DNA of 64,000 nucleotides from Terriglobales bacterium (GTDB lineage: Bacteria; Acidobacteriota; Terriglobia; Terriglobales; Acidobacteriaceae), in NCBI GenBank assembly GCA_025462725.1, contig JAOAPE010000012.1, forward strand, positions 545,942 to 609,941, given 5' to 3'. Both the position numbers and the translations under genes were made by a program. Positions 39,839 to 48,030 of this stretch are shown here, piece after piece. Below the pieces are notes generated by a model that was not told the origin of the DNA, searched no databases, and saw only the letters and a program-made list of their open reading frames with translations. How positions within the stretch are numbered: the stretch's first letter is position 1; each line of letters starts with the position of its first letter.

Positions 39839-41185
39839 ATGCTCACTTTTGCGCTGCTGCAGGTGTTTTTGGTCTTGATGATCGTGGCGGCGAATGCCTT
39901 CTTTGTCGCTGCCGAATTCGCTCTGGTCAGCGTCCGTGATACCCGCATTCAGCACTTGGTGGACACCCACCGTGTGGGCGCCAGAACGGTACAGAAGCTG
40001 CATCAGCGACTGGACCAGTTGCTCGCGGCTGTCCAATTCGGCGTCACTCTGGCCAGCCTGGGACTCGGCATTGTGGGCGAACCGACCTTTGCCAGGATGC
40101 TTCAGGCCCTCTTCACTGGACTGCCCATCCCCGAGTTTTACATCCACCTGATGAGCTTGATCATCGGCTTTACGCTGGTCAGCTTTGTGCACGTGGTCTT
40201 GGGAGAGATTGTTCCCAAGTCGATCGCGCTGCAACGCGCCGAGCGTGTGGCTTTAGCAGTGGCTGGGCCCATGGATGTTTTCATGACGCTGGTACGCCCG
40301 GCGCTGTATGTGATGAGCAATACCGCCAATTTCGTGCTCAAGGCTTTTGGATCGAAACAGGTGCGGGAGGGGGGAGTTCACTCACCCGAAGAGTTGAAGC
40401 TGATCGTCACGGCCAGCAGCCGCGTGGGGCTTCTGCCCACCATGCAGGAAGATATGATCCATCGGGCCTTGGAGTTAGGCAATCTGACGGTCCGCGAGAT
40501 CATGGTGCCGCGGACGAAAATGTTCGCACTCCCAGCGACGATGCCGCTTGAAGAAGCAATGACGAAGGTGGTGGAAGAGCAACACTCTCGTGTGCCGGTT
40601 TACGATCCACAGTTGGGGCCGGAGAATATTGTCGGACTGCTCTACTCCAAAGACCTTTCTCGATTCATGCACATGAAGCTGACTACGCAAACGGGAGGAC
40701 TTCCCCCGAAGCGGTTGACCGTGAGCAACGTGATGCGTGATGTTTTGGTGGTACCGGAGACCAAGCCCGTCATCGACTTGTTAGAGGAGTTCAAGAAGCG
40801 CAAGCGGCACTTGGCGATCGTTGTTGATGAATACGGATCGACATCGGGGGTGGTCAGCGTGGAAGATGCGCTGGAACAGATTGTCGGCGAACTTGAAGAC
40901 GAGTTCGACGTTGCCGAACAGGCATCATTGTTTCTGGCGAGTGGTGCGGCGGTGCTTGAGGGCTCGGAAAACATTCGCGACTTGGAGACTCGTCACCATT
41001 TGCTTTTGCCGCGAGATGAAGGGTTTGAGACGCTTGCCGGATTCATGCTGGCACGGCTCGGCAAGATCCCCACGGGCGGTGAGACGGTTGAATTCGACGG
41101 GCATCGTTTCACCGTGCTCAGTATGAACGGACACCGCATCGCAAAAGTAAAAGTGGAAACCGTCGCCGAAAAGGTCAACGAATAG
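39839..41185 (+). CDS. CNNM/CorC-HlyC family membrane protein
   Basis: This inner-membrane protein of 448 residues probably moves or senses Mg or other divalent cations. The start is ATG at 39839 (MLTFALLQVFLVLMIVAANA); the longer frame adds 25 residues without membrane character. The DUF21 transmembrane domain covers about 1-190, with FFVAAEFALVSVRDTRI and GEIVPKSIALQ. A CBS pair (about 205-330, with REIMVPRTKM and DEYGSTSGVVSVEDALEQIV) and a CorC-HlyC domain (about 345-435) follow. There is no ribosome binding site but an extended -10 just upstream. The old name haemolysin is not supported by any toxin feature. Confidence 0.92.
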   Translation: MLTFALLQVFLVLMIVAANAFFVAAEFALVSVRDTRIQHLVDTHRVGARTVQKLHQRLDQLLAAVQFGVTLASLGLGIVGEPTFARMLQALFTGLPIPEFYIHLMSLIIGFTLVSFVHVVLGEIVPKSIALQRAERVALAVAGPMDVFMTLVRPALYVMSNTANFVLKAFGSKQVREGGVHSPEELKLIVTASSRVGLLPTMQEDMIHRALELGNLTVREIMVPRTKMFALPATMPLEEAMTKVVEEQHSRVPVYDPQLGPENIVGLLYSKDLSRFMHMKLTTQTGGLPPKRLTVSNVMRDVLVVPETKPVIDLLEEFKKRKRHLAIVVDEYGSTSGVVSVEDALEQIVGELEDEFDVAEQASLFLASGAAVLEGSENIRDLETRHHLLLPRDEGFETLAGFMLARLGKIPTGGETVEFDGHRFTVLSMNGHRIAKVKVETVAEKVNE

Positions 41186-41200
41186 CTTCTTCCCATCGGA

Positions 41201-42139
41201 ATGCTTCGATACCTCACAGTCCGGATCCTGTATGTCTTGCCCGTGTTGTGGCTCGTGGGTTCAGTCGTTTTTCTTCTGATCCATCTAGTACCCGGTGATC
41301 CGATTCAGCAGATGCTTGGCGAAGGCGCAGCGAGTTCTGATTTGGCGGCCGCGCGCAAAGCTTACGGGCTGGATGTGCCCATCGGGCAGCAATACCTGAA
41401 TTACTGGAAGGGCGTCGCGCATTTGAATCTAGGGACATCTCTGCGGCTGCAACAGCCAGTCAGTAAGTTGATTGCAGACGCGTATCCTTCGACACTGTTG
41501 TTGACTATTGCATCGCTGATGATTGCGCTGGCGATCTCTATTCCCGCGGGCGTGCGCTCTGCCCGCAGGCGAAACCAGTGGGAGGATCGCGTCCTGAGTT
41601 TCGTGAGTCTATTGGGATTGTCGTTTCCAAACTTTGCGCTCGGCCCGATATTGATTTTATTCTTTGCGATATCGCTAGGACTGCTGCCTGTATCGGGAAC
41701 GGCGAACTGGACGAGCCCATCAACGTGGGTCCATTTGATTCTTCCGGCCGCAACGATGGGCGGAGCGCTGGCGGCCATACTCACCCGGATGGTACGTACT
41801 GCGATGTTGGAAGAGTTAGGACAGGACTATATCCGCACAGCTCGGGCCAAAGGATTGTCCGAAACTACCGTGGTGTACCGCCACGCGTTGCGCAATGCGC
41901 TAATTCCGGTGCTGACAGTAGTGGGACTACAGTTTGGCGCGTTATTGGCCGGCGCCATAGTCACCGAAACCATCTTCTCGTGGAAGGGAATCGGCCGGCT
42001 CACGGTGACAGCCATCAGCAATCGCGATTACTACCTGGTGCAGGGATGCATCCTGACGATCGGGCTGACGTACATCGCGGTGAACTTCCTGACTGACATT
42101 CTTTACTCCGCTGTTAATCCGCGAATCCGCGAGAGCTAG
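41201..42139 (+). CDS. dppB: Peptide ABC transporter permease, DppB type
   Basis: This is the first membrane subunit of a dipeptide/oligopeptide importer (or nickel importer) of the Dpp/Opp family. The 312 residues have six helices. MLRYLTVRILYVLPVLWLVG and LIHLVPGDPIQQML form the DppB-specific N-terminus, and the EAA loop for the ATPase is DYIRTARAKGLSETTVVYRH near 205-225. It lies 15 bases after the CorC gene. Its normal partner DppC is on the opposite strand 1.2 kb further on, and no ATPase or binding-protein gene is near. Confidence 0.9.
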   Translation: MLRYLTVRILYVLPVLWLVGSVVFLLIHLVPGDPIQQMLGEGAASSDLAAARKAYGLDVPIGQQYLNYWKGVAHLNLGTSLRLQQPVSKLIADAYPSTLLLTIASLMIALAISIPAGVRSARRRNQWEDRVLSFVSLLGLSFPNFALGPILILFFAISLGLLPVSGTANWTSPSTWVHLILPAATMGGALAAILTRMVRTAMLEELGQDYIRTARAKGLSETTVVYRHALRNALIPVLTVVGLQFGALLAGAIVTETIFSWKGIGRLTVTAISNRDYYLVQGCILTIGLTYIAVNFLTDILYSAVNPRIRES

Positions 42140-42814
42140 TTACGTTTTCAATCCAAAGTATGCGGCGATCACTCCGAAGGTATCAATGAATCCGTGCGCA
42201 AGTGTGGCCGCCCAGAGGTTGCGTCCTGAGAGCATGAAGGCCGCCCCTAGGATAACGCCGGCGATTCCGGAGTCCACCACGCCAGCTGGACCTTTGTAGT
42301 AGTGTCCGTATCCAAAAAGCACAGACACGAACACGACACCCGTCCAGTATGCAATTTGCGAGCGGCGGCCGAGGTCAGCAGCGCGAGTTAGCAAGTACCC
42401 GCGATAGCTGATCTCTTCGCCAAAGGCGGCGAAGGTCCAAATGATCCCCAGCCACAAGAGAGCCACCTTGAGATTGCCGGCAATCTCATTGGCACCTTCG
42501 GGTCCGAGTGCAGCAGGCCAGAATCGAGCCGTAATGGGATCGATGACAAACTGACCTAGCACGATCCGCAATACGGCGGCTGCAAGCGCGATGAGGGAAA
42601 CGCGGCGCCAGGAATCGGGGCGCTTGAGACCCATCGCCGCCCAACCGCCGTCGCGTAAACGCACCGATAGCAATCCCATCACGAACAGAATTGGAACTTC
42701 ATTCGGAACAATGTGAAAGACATTGTGACCGATGACGATGAATGAGCCGACGGCCAGTTCGGCGGCGGAGAGCCACCGGGATTCCCGCCATATCGAACTG
42801 TTTGCGGCTTCCAT
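42140..42814 (-). CDS. CPBP-family intramembrane metalloprotease
   Basis: The membrane protein of 224 residues carries the CPBP (Abi/CAAX protease-like) motifs: FGEEISYRGYLL (EE-x3-R) near 133-144, GYGHYYKG near 166 and LWAATLAHGFIDT near 200. These are the catalytic glutamates and metal-binding histidines. The start ATG at 42814 was preferred to a TTG two codons earlier. Its stop abuts the stop of dppB head-on with no terminator between. The role of such proteins in soil bacteria is mostly unknown. Confidence 0.85.
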   Translation of the reverse strand: MEAANSSIWRESRWLSAAELAVGSFIVIGHNVFHIVPNEVPILFVMGLLSVRLRDGGWAAMGLKRPDSWRRVSLIALAAAVLRIVLGQFVIDPITARFWPAALGPEGANEIAGNLKVALLWLGIIWTFAAFGEEISYRGYLLTRAADLGRRSQIAYWTGVVFVSVLFGYGHYYKGPAGVVDSGIAGVILGAAFMLSGRNLWAATLAHGFIDTFGVIAAYFGLKT

Positions 42815-42823
42815 TTTCAAGTT

Positions 42824-43300
42824 CTAAAGGTTCAGATTGATTATCTCTGGCCTTAGTTGGTCGCCCTCGATCGTGATTCGTCCGATTGTGATGGGCAGCT
42901 TGAATCTACGTGGTCCAGCGCTCCCCGGATTGAAATAGAGCACGTCATTCTTAGTTTCGATCAGCGGTTTGTGCGAGTGTCCGCTGATGATTGCGCGGAA
43001 TCCGGCGGCTTCTGGGACTAAGTCCAGCTGTTTGCGGTCGTGCAGGATGTAGAACGACTTGCCCGCAAGCTCGACTATTTCCGTTTCCGGAATTCGATTC
43101 GCCCAACTTTCCGTATCGATGTTTCCGCGAATGGCTGTAACCGGCGCAATATTGTTCAACTCAGAAATAATTTCAGGGTCGCCTATGTCGCCAGCGTGGA
43201 TGATGTGATCACTGCCGCGCAATGCAGCGGCAGCTTCGGGTCGAAGCAGGCCGTGAGTGTCTGAGATAACGCCGACCACGAAACTTTGCTTGCGAGCCAC
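42824..43300 (-). CDS. YfcE/MJ0936-type metallophosphoesterase
   Basis: This is a small calcineurin-like phosphodiesterase of 158 residues. Metal ligands are clear: VGVISDTHG (Asp, His), IIHAGDIGD (Asp), AIRGNID (Asn), LHDRKQLD (His) and ISGHSHKP (His-x-His). YfcE enzymes hydrolyse phosphodiesters; the natural substrate is unknown. The GTG start shares a base with the dppC stop (TAGTG), so translation is coupled to dppC. Confidence 0.9.
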   Translation of the reverse strand: MARKQSFVVGVISDTHGLLRPEAAAALRGSDHIIHAGDIGDPEIISELNNIAPVTAIRGNIDTESWANRIPETEIVELAGKSFYILHDRKQLDLVPEAAGFRAIISGHSHKPLIETKNDVLYFNPGSAGPRRFKLPITIGRITIEGDQLRPEIINLNL

Positions 43301-44166
43301 TAGAGCCCGGCTTCGATGCGCGAGCGCGGATCGAGATAATCGCGCAGCGCGTCTCCGATGAAGTTGAATGACAACACGGTAAGCATGACCGCTGCCGCAG
43401 GGAAGAGCACCATGTGGGGCGCATCGAAGAGGTGGGCGCGAGAATCATTGAGCATGGATCCCCAACTGGCGGTGGGTGGCGGAACGCCTAATCCCAGAAA
43501 ACTCATGGTTGCCTCCGCAAGCACAGCGCCTGCCATTCCAATCGCGGCCTGCACGATTACAGGCTGAATGATATTGGGCAGGATGTGCCGGGTGATAGTG
43601 CGCCAGTCACTGGCACCTAGAGCGCGCGCGGCTTCCACGTATTCGCGCTCGCGCGACGCGAGCACTTGTCCACGGATGAGGCGCGCGTAGCCCACCCAGC
43701 CGCCGATCGCAAGCGCGAGAATCAAATTAAAGATTCCCGGGCCAAGGAATGCGACGAAGGCGATGGCCAACAGGATCCCGGGAAAAGACATGAATGAGTT
43801 CATGACGACTACATTCAGGAAGCGGTCCAATTTGCCACCGTAGTATCCGGCGATACAGCCGACAATTAATCCGATGAATAGCGAGACGGCGACTACCCCT
43901 ACTCCCACCAGCATCGAGATTCGCGCGCCATGAATGACGCGGGAGAGGATGTCACGGCCAAGTTCGTCGCTGCCAAACCAATGCGAGGCAGAAGGCGGAC
44001 TAAGTCGAGAGGGCAGATCGATCGCAGCGGGATCATGCGGTGCAATCCACGGTGCAAAGACAGCGAAGCAGACGAAGAGGGTGATCAGCACGGCGCCCGC
44101 AAACGCCAGCGGATTGTGCTTCGCGCTGCGTATGCCATTATCGAGAGTTAAAACTGTACTCGCCAT
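43300..44166 (-). CDS. dppC: Peptide ABC transporter permease, DppC type
   Basis: This is the second membrane subunit of the Dpp/Opp-type importer. The 288 residues have the OppC N-terminal region (DNGIRSAKHNPLAFAGAVLI) and the IAPHDPAAIDLPSRLSPPSA stretch, then the GSDELGRDILSRVIHGARIS motif near 70-89 and an EAA loop EYVEAARALGASDWRTITRH near 178-197. It is transcribed towards dppB. In most genomes dppC directly follows dppB, so the layout here suggests a rearrangement. Confidence 0.9.
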   Translation of the reverse strand: MASTVLTLDNGIRSAKHNPLAFAGAVLITLFVCFAVFAPWIAPHDPAAIDLPSRLSPPSASHWFGSDELGRDILSRVIHGARISMLVGVGVVAVSLFIGLIVGCIAGYYGGKLDRFLNVVVMNSFMSFPGILLAIAFVAFLGPGIFNLILALAIGGWVGYARLIRGQVLASREREYVEAARALGASDWRTITRHILPNIIQPVIVQAAIGMAGAVLAEATMSFLGLGVPPPTASWGSMLNDSRAHLFDAPHMVLFPAAAVMLTVLSFNFIGDALRDYLDPRSRIEAGL

Positions 44167-44190
44167 TCCGAATGATGATAATCGAACCGC

Positions 44191-44952
44191 TTAGCTCCCG
44201 TTCATTTGCGCGAACATCGATGCCGCGCCTTCACCTACGCACGCTTTATGCAAGAACTTTGACATAGCAACGGGAAGTTCTTCTGCGTCCGACGCCAACT
44301 CCTGCATAGCCGCTGCAATGAAGTCAGGGAGAGGCATGGGTTTCATCTCGCCGTGTGCGGGAGTGCCGCCATGGTGAGCGTCAAGATCGGTGGCCACCCA
44401 TGGAGGAGCGAGTTCCACCACTCGCACATTGGAGCCCTTGAGTTGATGTCGGAGCGAGAGGCTGAACGAATGCACAAAGGCCTTCGTCGCCGAATAGATC
44501 GGAAAACGCGCAAGCGGCACAAACGCCAATCCTGAAGAGACATTAATGAGGGTGGCCGCAGGTTTCGCTTTGAGATGCCGCAGGAAAGCGGCAGTGACGC
44601 GGATGACGCCGAGGATGTTGGTGTCGATCTCCGCAAGCATGCCGTTCTCATCCAGTGGCTTGCCTGAACCGAAGTCGTGCAGAAATTGGACGCCGGCATT
44701 GTTCACAACAACATTGAGGTTGGGATACTTGCGAATGACTTCGTCCGCTGCTGCGCCAATGCTCTCAGGCTTTGTTGTGTCGAGAACGACAATTCCCATG
44801 CCCGGATTCGCGGATGCTGTTTTCTCCAGCGCATCGCGCCGACGTCCGGCGATGATGACTTGATTTCCATTTTTGTGAAAAGCCTCAGCGAGACCGCGGC
44901 CTATACCGGAGCCGCCGCCCGTGATCAAGATCGTGTTTCCTTTTAGGTTCAT
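44191..44952 (-). CDS. Short-chain dehydrogenase/reductase, DltE-like
   Basis: This NAD(P)-dependent oxidoreductase has 253 residues in the classical SDR layout: cofactor loop TGGGSGIGRGLAEAF near 11-25, NNAGVQ near 87, catalytic Ser in NVSSGLA near 140, and YSATK (Tyr and Lys) near 155. The C-terminal region with a HKACVGEG-like end resembles the DltE/YdfG-like subgroup. The substrate is unknown. It is the lone minus-strand gene before the divergent XRE-flotillin operon, 148 bases away. Confidence 0.88.
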   Translation of the reverse strand: MNLKGNTILITGGGSGIGRGLAEAFHKNGNQVIIAGRRRDALEKTASANPGMGIVVLDTTKPESIGAAADEVIRKYPNLNVVVNNAGVQFLHDFGSGKPLDENGMLAEIDTNILGVIRVTAAFLRHLKAKPAATLINVSSGLAFVPLARFPIYSATKAFVHSFSLSLRHQLKGSNVRVVELAPPWVATDLDAHHGGTPAHGEMKPMPLPDFIAAAMQELASDAEELPVAMSKFLHKACVGEGAASMFAQMNGS

Positions 44953-45047
44953 TAAGCTTTCCTCTATGACTGTGTTCTACAGCATAACCGAGTCGTTAGC
45001 GAAAAGCATGCCTGTTTAAATAGCTGAAAACAATGCAAATAGAGTTC

Positions 45048-45076
45048 TTGACTAGAATATTGCAATTAGCGATACT
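45048..45076 (+). promoter_or_regulatory. Predicted promoter of the XRE-nfeD-flotillin-pspA operon
   Basis: The -35 TTGACT (45048-45053) is followed by 17 bases and the -10 GATACT (45071-45076). Transcription would start near 45083, some 18 bases before the ATG at 45101. The -10 lies inside the inverted repeat at 45069-45084. Confidence 0.7.
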
Positions 45077-45084
45077 GATATCGC
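45069..45084. promoter_or_regulatory. Inverted repeat operator overlapping the -10
   Basis: GCGATA (45069-45074) and TATCGC (45079-45084) form a perfect dyad around CTGA, covering the predicted -10. A related half site TTAGCGA occurs at 44996-45002 and again at 45066-45072 where it enters the dyad. This is the expected place for the XRE protein encoded next to bind and repress its own operon; that is inference. Confidence 0.6.
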
Positions 45085-45100
45085 AATTTGTGATAAGTAC

Positions 45101-45619
45101 ATGCGTTTAGGCGAAAAGCTCAAGTATCTCCGGGAAGTGGAAGGCAGTCTGCGCGGATTTGACCGCGCAATGACGCAGCAGGAGATGACTCGCGCGATCA
45201 AAAAGGAGCTGGGCAAGACCATAAGCCAGTCTTATCTTTCGCAGATTGAAAGCGGCGTACGGCCACACCTGACAAACACCACGCGTATGTTGCTGGCAAA
45301 GTTTTTCAAGGTGCATCCCGGATATCTAGTGGACGACCCGGTTGGGTACAGCACCGAGTTGATCTCGGATGCGCAGACGCTCGAAGACAAGTTTGATTTG
45401 TGGTTGATCGCGGGGGCAGAGAGATTTTCCCGTGATCCTGAAATCTGCCACGCGCTGCTGGAAATTGCGCGGCACGAGGATTCACGGAAGTGCATTGTGC
45501 TATTGGGTGCGATTTTGGAAACCCCCAATATGGTGGATCGGTTGTTGCAGGTTTTGAAACCGGGTGCGCGCGGTGGCGAGAAGAGTTCGTCGTCAGCCGC
45601 TGGAAGTGAGCGAATATGA
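45101..45619 (+). CDS. XRE-family HTH repressor of the membrane-stress operon
   Basis: This 172-residue regulator has an N-terminal XRE/Cro-type HTH (about 5-75). The domain is longer than usual: MRLGEKLKYLREVEGSLRGF and MTQQEMTRAIKKEL are followed by SQSYLSQIESGVRPHLTNTT, the recognition part. The C-terminal half (about 80-150) is helical (LEDKFDLWLIAGAERFSRDP), probably for dimerisation or signal sensing, with a Ser/Gly-rich tail. The start is ATG at 45101, 17 bases past a perfect inverted repeat. Its last codon overlaps nfeD as ATGA, which couples it to the membrane genes downstream and implies autoregulation. Confidence 0.85.
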   Translation: MRLGEKLKYLREVEGSLRGFDRAMTQQEMTRAIKKELGKTISQSYLSQIESGVRPHLTNTTRMLLAKFFKVHPGYLVDDPVGYSTELISDAQTLEDKFDLWLIAGAERFSRDPEICHALLEIARHEDSRKCIVLLGAILETPNMVDRLLQVLKPGARGGEKSSSSAAGSERI

Positions 45620-46248
45620 CATTGGAAAACTTCTATCTGATCTGTTTTGGTGTTGGCCTGGTGTTCACGGTGGGTTCATTCCTCGCCGGCGGTCTCCATT
45701 TTCATCTGCCGACGAAGTTCCATTTCAACCTCGGACATCACGGCCATGTTCCGCACGCACATGCAGGATCTGGAGTTCATGCGGACACCGGTTCGGGAAT
45801 GGATTTCGCCCACGTATCGCCCTTTAATGTCCCAAGCATGATGGCCTTCCTCGCGTGGTTCGGAGGAGTCGGCTACCTGATGTCTCACAACTTCGGCGCG
45901 GGACTGGCGCTGAGCATAGTTGTGTCACTGGCGGGTGGAGTAGTCGGCGGCGGGATCGTGTTCGTGTTTCTTGCGAAACTGGCGTCGTTCGAAGGCAGTA
46001 TTGATCCGGCAGACGACGAGATGGTTGGCGTGATCGCAACATTGGACTGTGCGATACGCAGCGGCGGTACAGGAGAAATCATTTATATGCAGCGGGGAGT
46101 GCGACACGCTTGCGGGGCGCGCACCGAAAGTGGCGCGACTATGCCGAAAGGCGCAGAGGTTGTTGTCACACGTTTTGAACACGGCATTGCGTATGTGCGG
46201 CTCTGGGAAGAATTCGCTGAGTCTGGGAGCAGTGTCGCCAAGGTGTAG
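45616..46248 (+). CDS. NfeD-like membrane protein with His-rich loop
   Basis: The 210-residue protein has an N-terminal membrane helix (about 5-27), then a loop (about 27-68) containing ten histidines (HFHLPTKFHFNLGHHGHVPH and more), then two to three further helices (about 72-125) and a C-terminal OB-like domain (about 135-205, with EIIYMQRGVRHACGART). This fits short NfeD proteins, which partner flotillins in membrane microdomains. The His cluster could bind Zn, Ni or Cu and is not a usual NfeD feature. It is translationally coupled to the XRE gene, and the flotillin gene follows after 50 bases. Confidence 0.75.
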   Translation: MTLENFYLICFGVGLVFTVGSFLAGGLHFHLPTKFHFNLGHHGHVPHAHAGSGVHADTGSGMDFAHVSPFNVPSMMAFLAWFGGVGYLMSHNFGAGLALSIVVSLAGGVVGGGIVFVFLAKLASFEGSIDPADDEMVGVIATLDCAIRSGGTGEIIYMQRGVRHACGARTESGATMPKGAEVVVTRFEHGIAYVRLWEEFAESGSSVAKV

Positions 46249-46298
46249 CAAAGCGCGGAGTATCGCGCCAAGAGTTTAGGAGTTCCTGAGGAGGAAGT

Positions 46299-47747
46299 AT
46301 GAATTTGAGTGCGCCAATAATCATCGGTTCAATCGTGGCGGTGATCTTCTTTGCATTCTTTGTGATCACGTCTTGGTACAAGAAGGCTGGTCCTAACGAG
46401 GCATTGATCGTGTATGGATTTCGGGGCCCCCGGATAGTGATCGGAAGAGGCACCATCATTTGGCCTGTCGTTGAAAGCTCGAAGTTGCTTTCGCTGGAGC
46501 TGATGTCGTTTGATGTGGCCCCGCAGCAAGACCTCTACACCAATCAAGGTGTAGCGGTCACGGTAGAGGCTGTCGCGCAGATCAAGGTCAAATCAGACAG
46601 TACTTCGATCAACACCGCAGCAGAGCAATTTCTAACCAAGTTGCCCCAACAGCGCGAAAGCTTGATCCGCCTGGTGATGGAAGGTCACTTGCGCGGCATC
46701 ATCGGACAACTCACTGTCGAACAGATCGTGAAGGAACCCGAAATGGTCGGCGACCGGATGCGCACCACATGCGCGGGCGACATGAACAAGATGGGCCTCA
46801 CTGTCATCTCGTTCACCATCAAGGAAGTTCGCGACAAGAATGAGTACATCTCAAACATGGGACGTCCCGACGTTGCGCGCATCAAGCGCGATGCGGATGT
46901 AGCGACTGCGGAAGCAGATCGCGATACGGCGATCCGCCGCGCGCAGGCAATGCGCGAAGCAGCTATCGCAAAAGCGAATGCCGATCAAGAACGAGTTCTT
47001 GCAGAGACGCTGTCTTTGGCGAAGCAGGCCGAAGCGCAACGCGACTTGGAGATCAAGCAGGCCACGTATCAAGAGACTGTGAAGAAGCAGCAGGCGCAAG
47101 CTGACAAGGCCTACGAAATACAGAGCAATATCCAGCAGCAGGCAGTCGTTGCTGAAGCGGTGAAGGTGCAGCAGATCGAGAAAGAGCAACAGATCAAGGT
47201 GCAGGAAGCAGAAATCCTGCGTCATGAAAAAGAACTCATCGCGACTGTCCTCAAGGGCGCGGAGATCGAACGTCAGCGTATTCAGGAATTGGCGAGTGCG
47301 GAACGTCAGCGCCAGATATCAGAAGCTGAGGGACGTGCATCGGCGATCCGCGCGCAGGGCGAAGCTGAAGCCGAGATCATCTTCAAGAAAGGTGAAGCGG
47401 AAGCCAAGGCCATGAACATCAAGGCTGAAGCCTATCAGGAGTACAACCAGGCAGCAGTCGTGGATAAGTTGATCACCAACATGCCGGAGATGGTACGCGC
47501 GATGTCAGCACCGCTTTCTCAAATCGACAAGATCACGATCGTTTCTACAGGCGATGGTCACGCGGCTGGCGCAAACAAGATTACTGGCGACATGGCGGTG
47601 ATGGCGGCACAAATTCCCGCGCTGTTCGAAGCATTGTCGGGGATGAAGATGTCTGAACTCATGTCGAGCATCAAGCAGATGCGCACTACGCCGAAGCTTG
47701 ATGGCGGCAGTGGTGGTGACAGTAAGACCGCGGGCGCAGGCAAGTAA
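46299..47747 (+). CDS. Flotillin (SPFH/band 7) membrane scaffold
   Basis: Flotillins scaffold ordered membrane domains. The 482 residues have one N-terminal membrane segment (about 8-26), an SPFH domain (about 30-200, with NEALIVYGFRGPRIVIGRGT), then a long coiled coil of Ala/Glu/Gln/Lys repeats (about 205-390) including repeated AEA motifs such as QGEAEAEIIFKKGEAEAKAM. A Gly/Ser-rich tail follows. The GAGGAGG ribosome binding site at 46286-46292 is the strongest in the operon. It resembles YuaG/FloT. NfeD upstream and PspA downstream both support a membrane-organisation role. Confidence 0.93.
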   Translation: MNLSAPIIIGSIVAVIFFAFFVITSWYKKAGPNEALIVYGFRGPRIVIGRGTIIWPVVESSKLLSLELMSFDVAPQQDLYTNQGVAVTVEAVAQIKVKSDSTSINTAAEQFLTKLPQQRESLIRLVMEGHLRGIIGQLTVEQIVKEPEMVGDRMRTTCAGDMNKMGLTVISFTIKEVRDKNEYISNMGRPDVARIKRDADVATAEADRDTAIRRAQAMREAAIAKANADQERVLAETLSLAKQAEAQRDLEIKQATYQETVKKQQAQADKAYEIQSNIQQQAVVAEAVKVQQIEKEQQIKVQEAEILRHEKELIATVLKGAEIERQRIQELASAERQRQISEAEGRASAIRAQGEAEAEIIFKKGEAEAKAMNIKAEAYQEYNQAAVVDKLITNMPEMVRAMSAPLSQIDKITIVSTGDGHAAGANKITGDMAVMAAQIPALFEALSGMKMSELMSSIKQMRTTPKLDGGSGGDSKTAGAGK

Positions 47748-47755
47748 GTGGTATC

Positions 47756-47788
47756 CGCCAGCCTTTGGCTTCGCGCCGAGGGCTGGCG
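47756..47788 (+). other. Intercistronic hairpin between flotillin and glycine-zipper genes
   Basis: CGCCAGCC (47756-47763) pairs with GGCTGGCG (47781-47788). Inside, GGC and GCC around TTCGC extend the structure. No T-run follows, so it may set mRNA stability or processing rather than termination. Confidence 0.55.
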
Positions 47789-47808
47789 AATCAAGAATGG
47801 AGAAAGCA

Positions 47809-47988
47809 ATGAAGGGGAAGTCAGAGAAGTTTGCACAGGGAATGGCAATGGGAGTGGCGATAGGAACGGCGATGGGTGTGGCCTTGCATTCGATCGCGAT
47901 TGGCGTCGCGCTTGGAGCGGGTCTGGGAGTGGTGCTGGGAACGCAAAGCGACAAAGCTGAGCAGCAGAAAATCATGAATAAATGTTAA
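47809..47988 (+). CDS. Glycine-zipper membrane miniprotein
   Basis: The 59-residue peptide starts MKGKSEKFAQGMAMGVAIGT and continues with Gly/Ala-rich helices (GVALHSIAIGVALGAGLGVV), a glycine-zipper pattern that packs helices in membranes. The C-terminus is polar (SDKAEQQKIMNKC). I chose ATG at 47809 because GGAGA is seven bases upstream; ATG at 47797 in the same frame is an alternative. It lies between flotillin and pspA. Such small proteins may assist membrane insertion or oligomerisation of the larger partner. No homologue is named with confidence. Confidence 0.7.
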   Translation: MKGKSEKFAQGMAMGVAIGTAMGVALHSIAIGVALGAGLGVVLGTQSDKAEQQKIMNKC

Positions 47989-48030
47989 CGGTCGCAACAA
48001 GACCGAAAAAGAAATGAAGGGAGTACGACA

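Noticed and set aside
39839-41185. Haemolysin toxin
   Set aside because: Some CorC/HlyC relatives carry that name, but the DUF21, CBS and CorC domains indicate a divalent-cation membrane protein.
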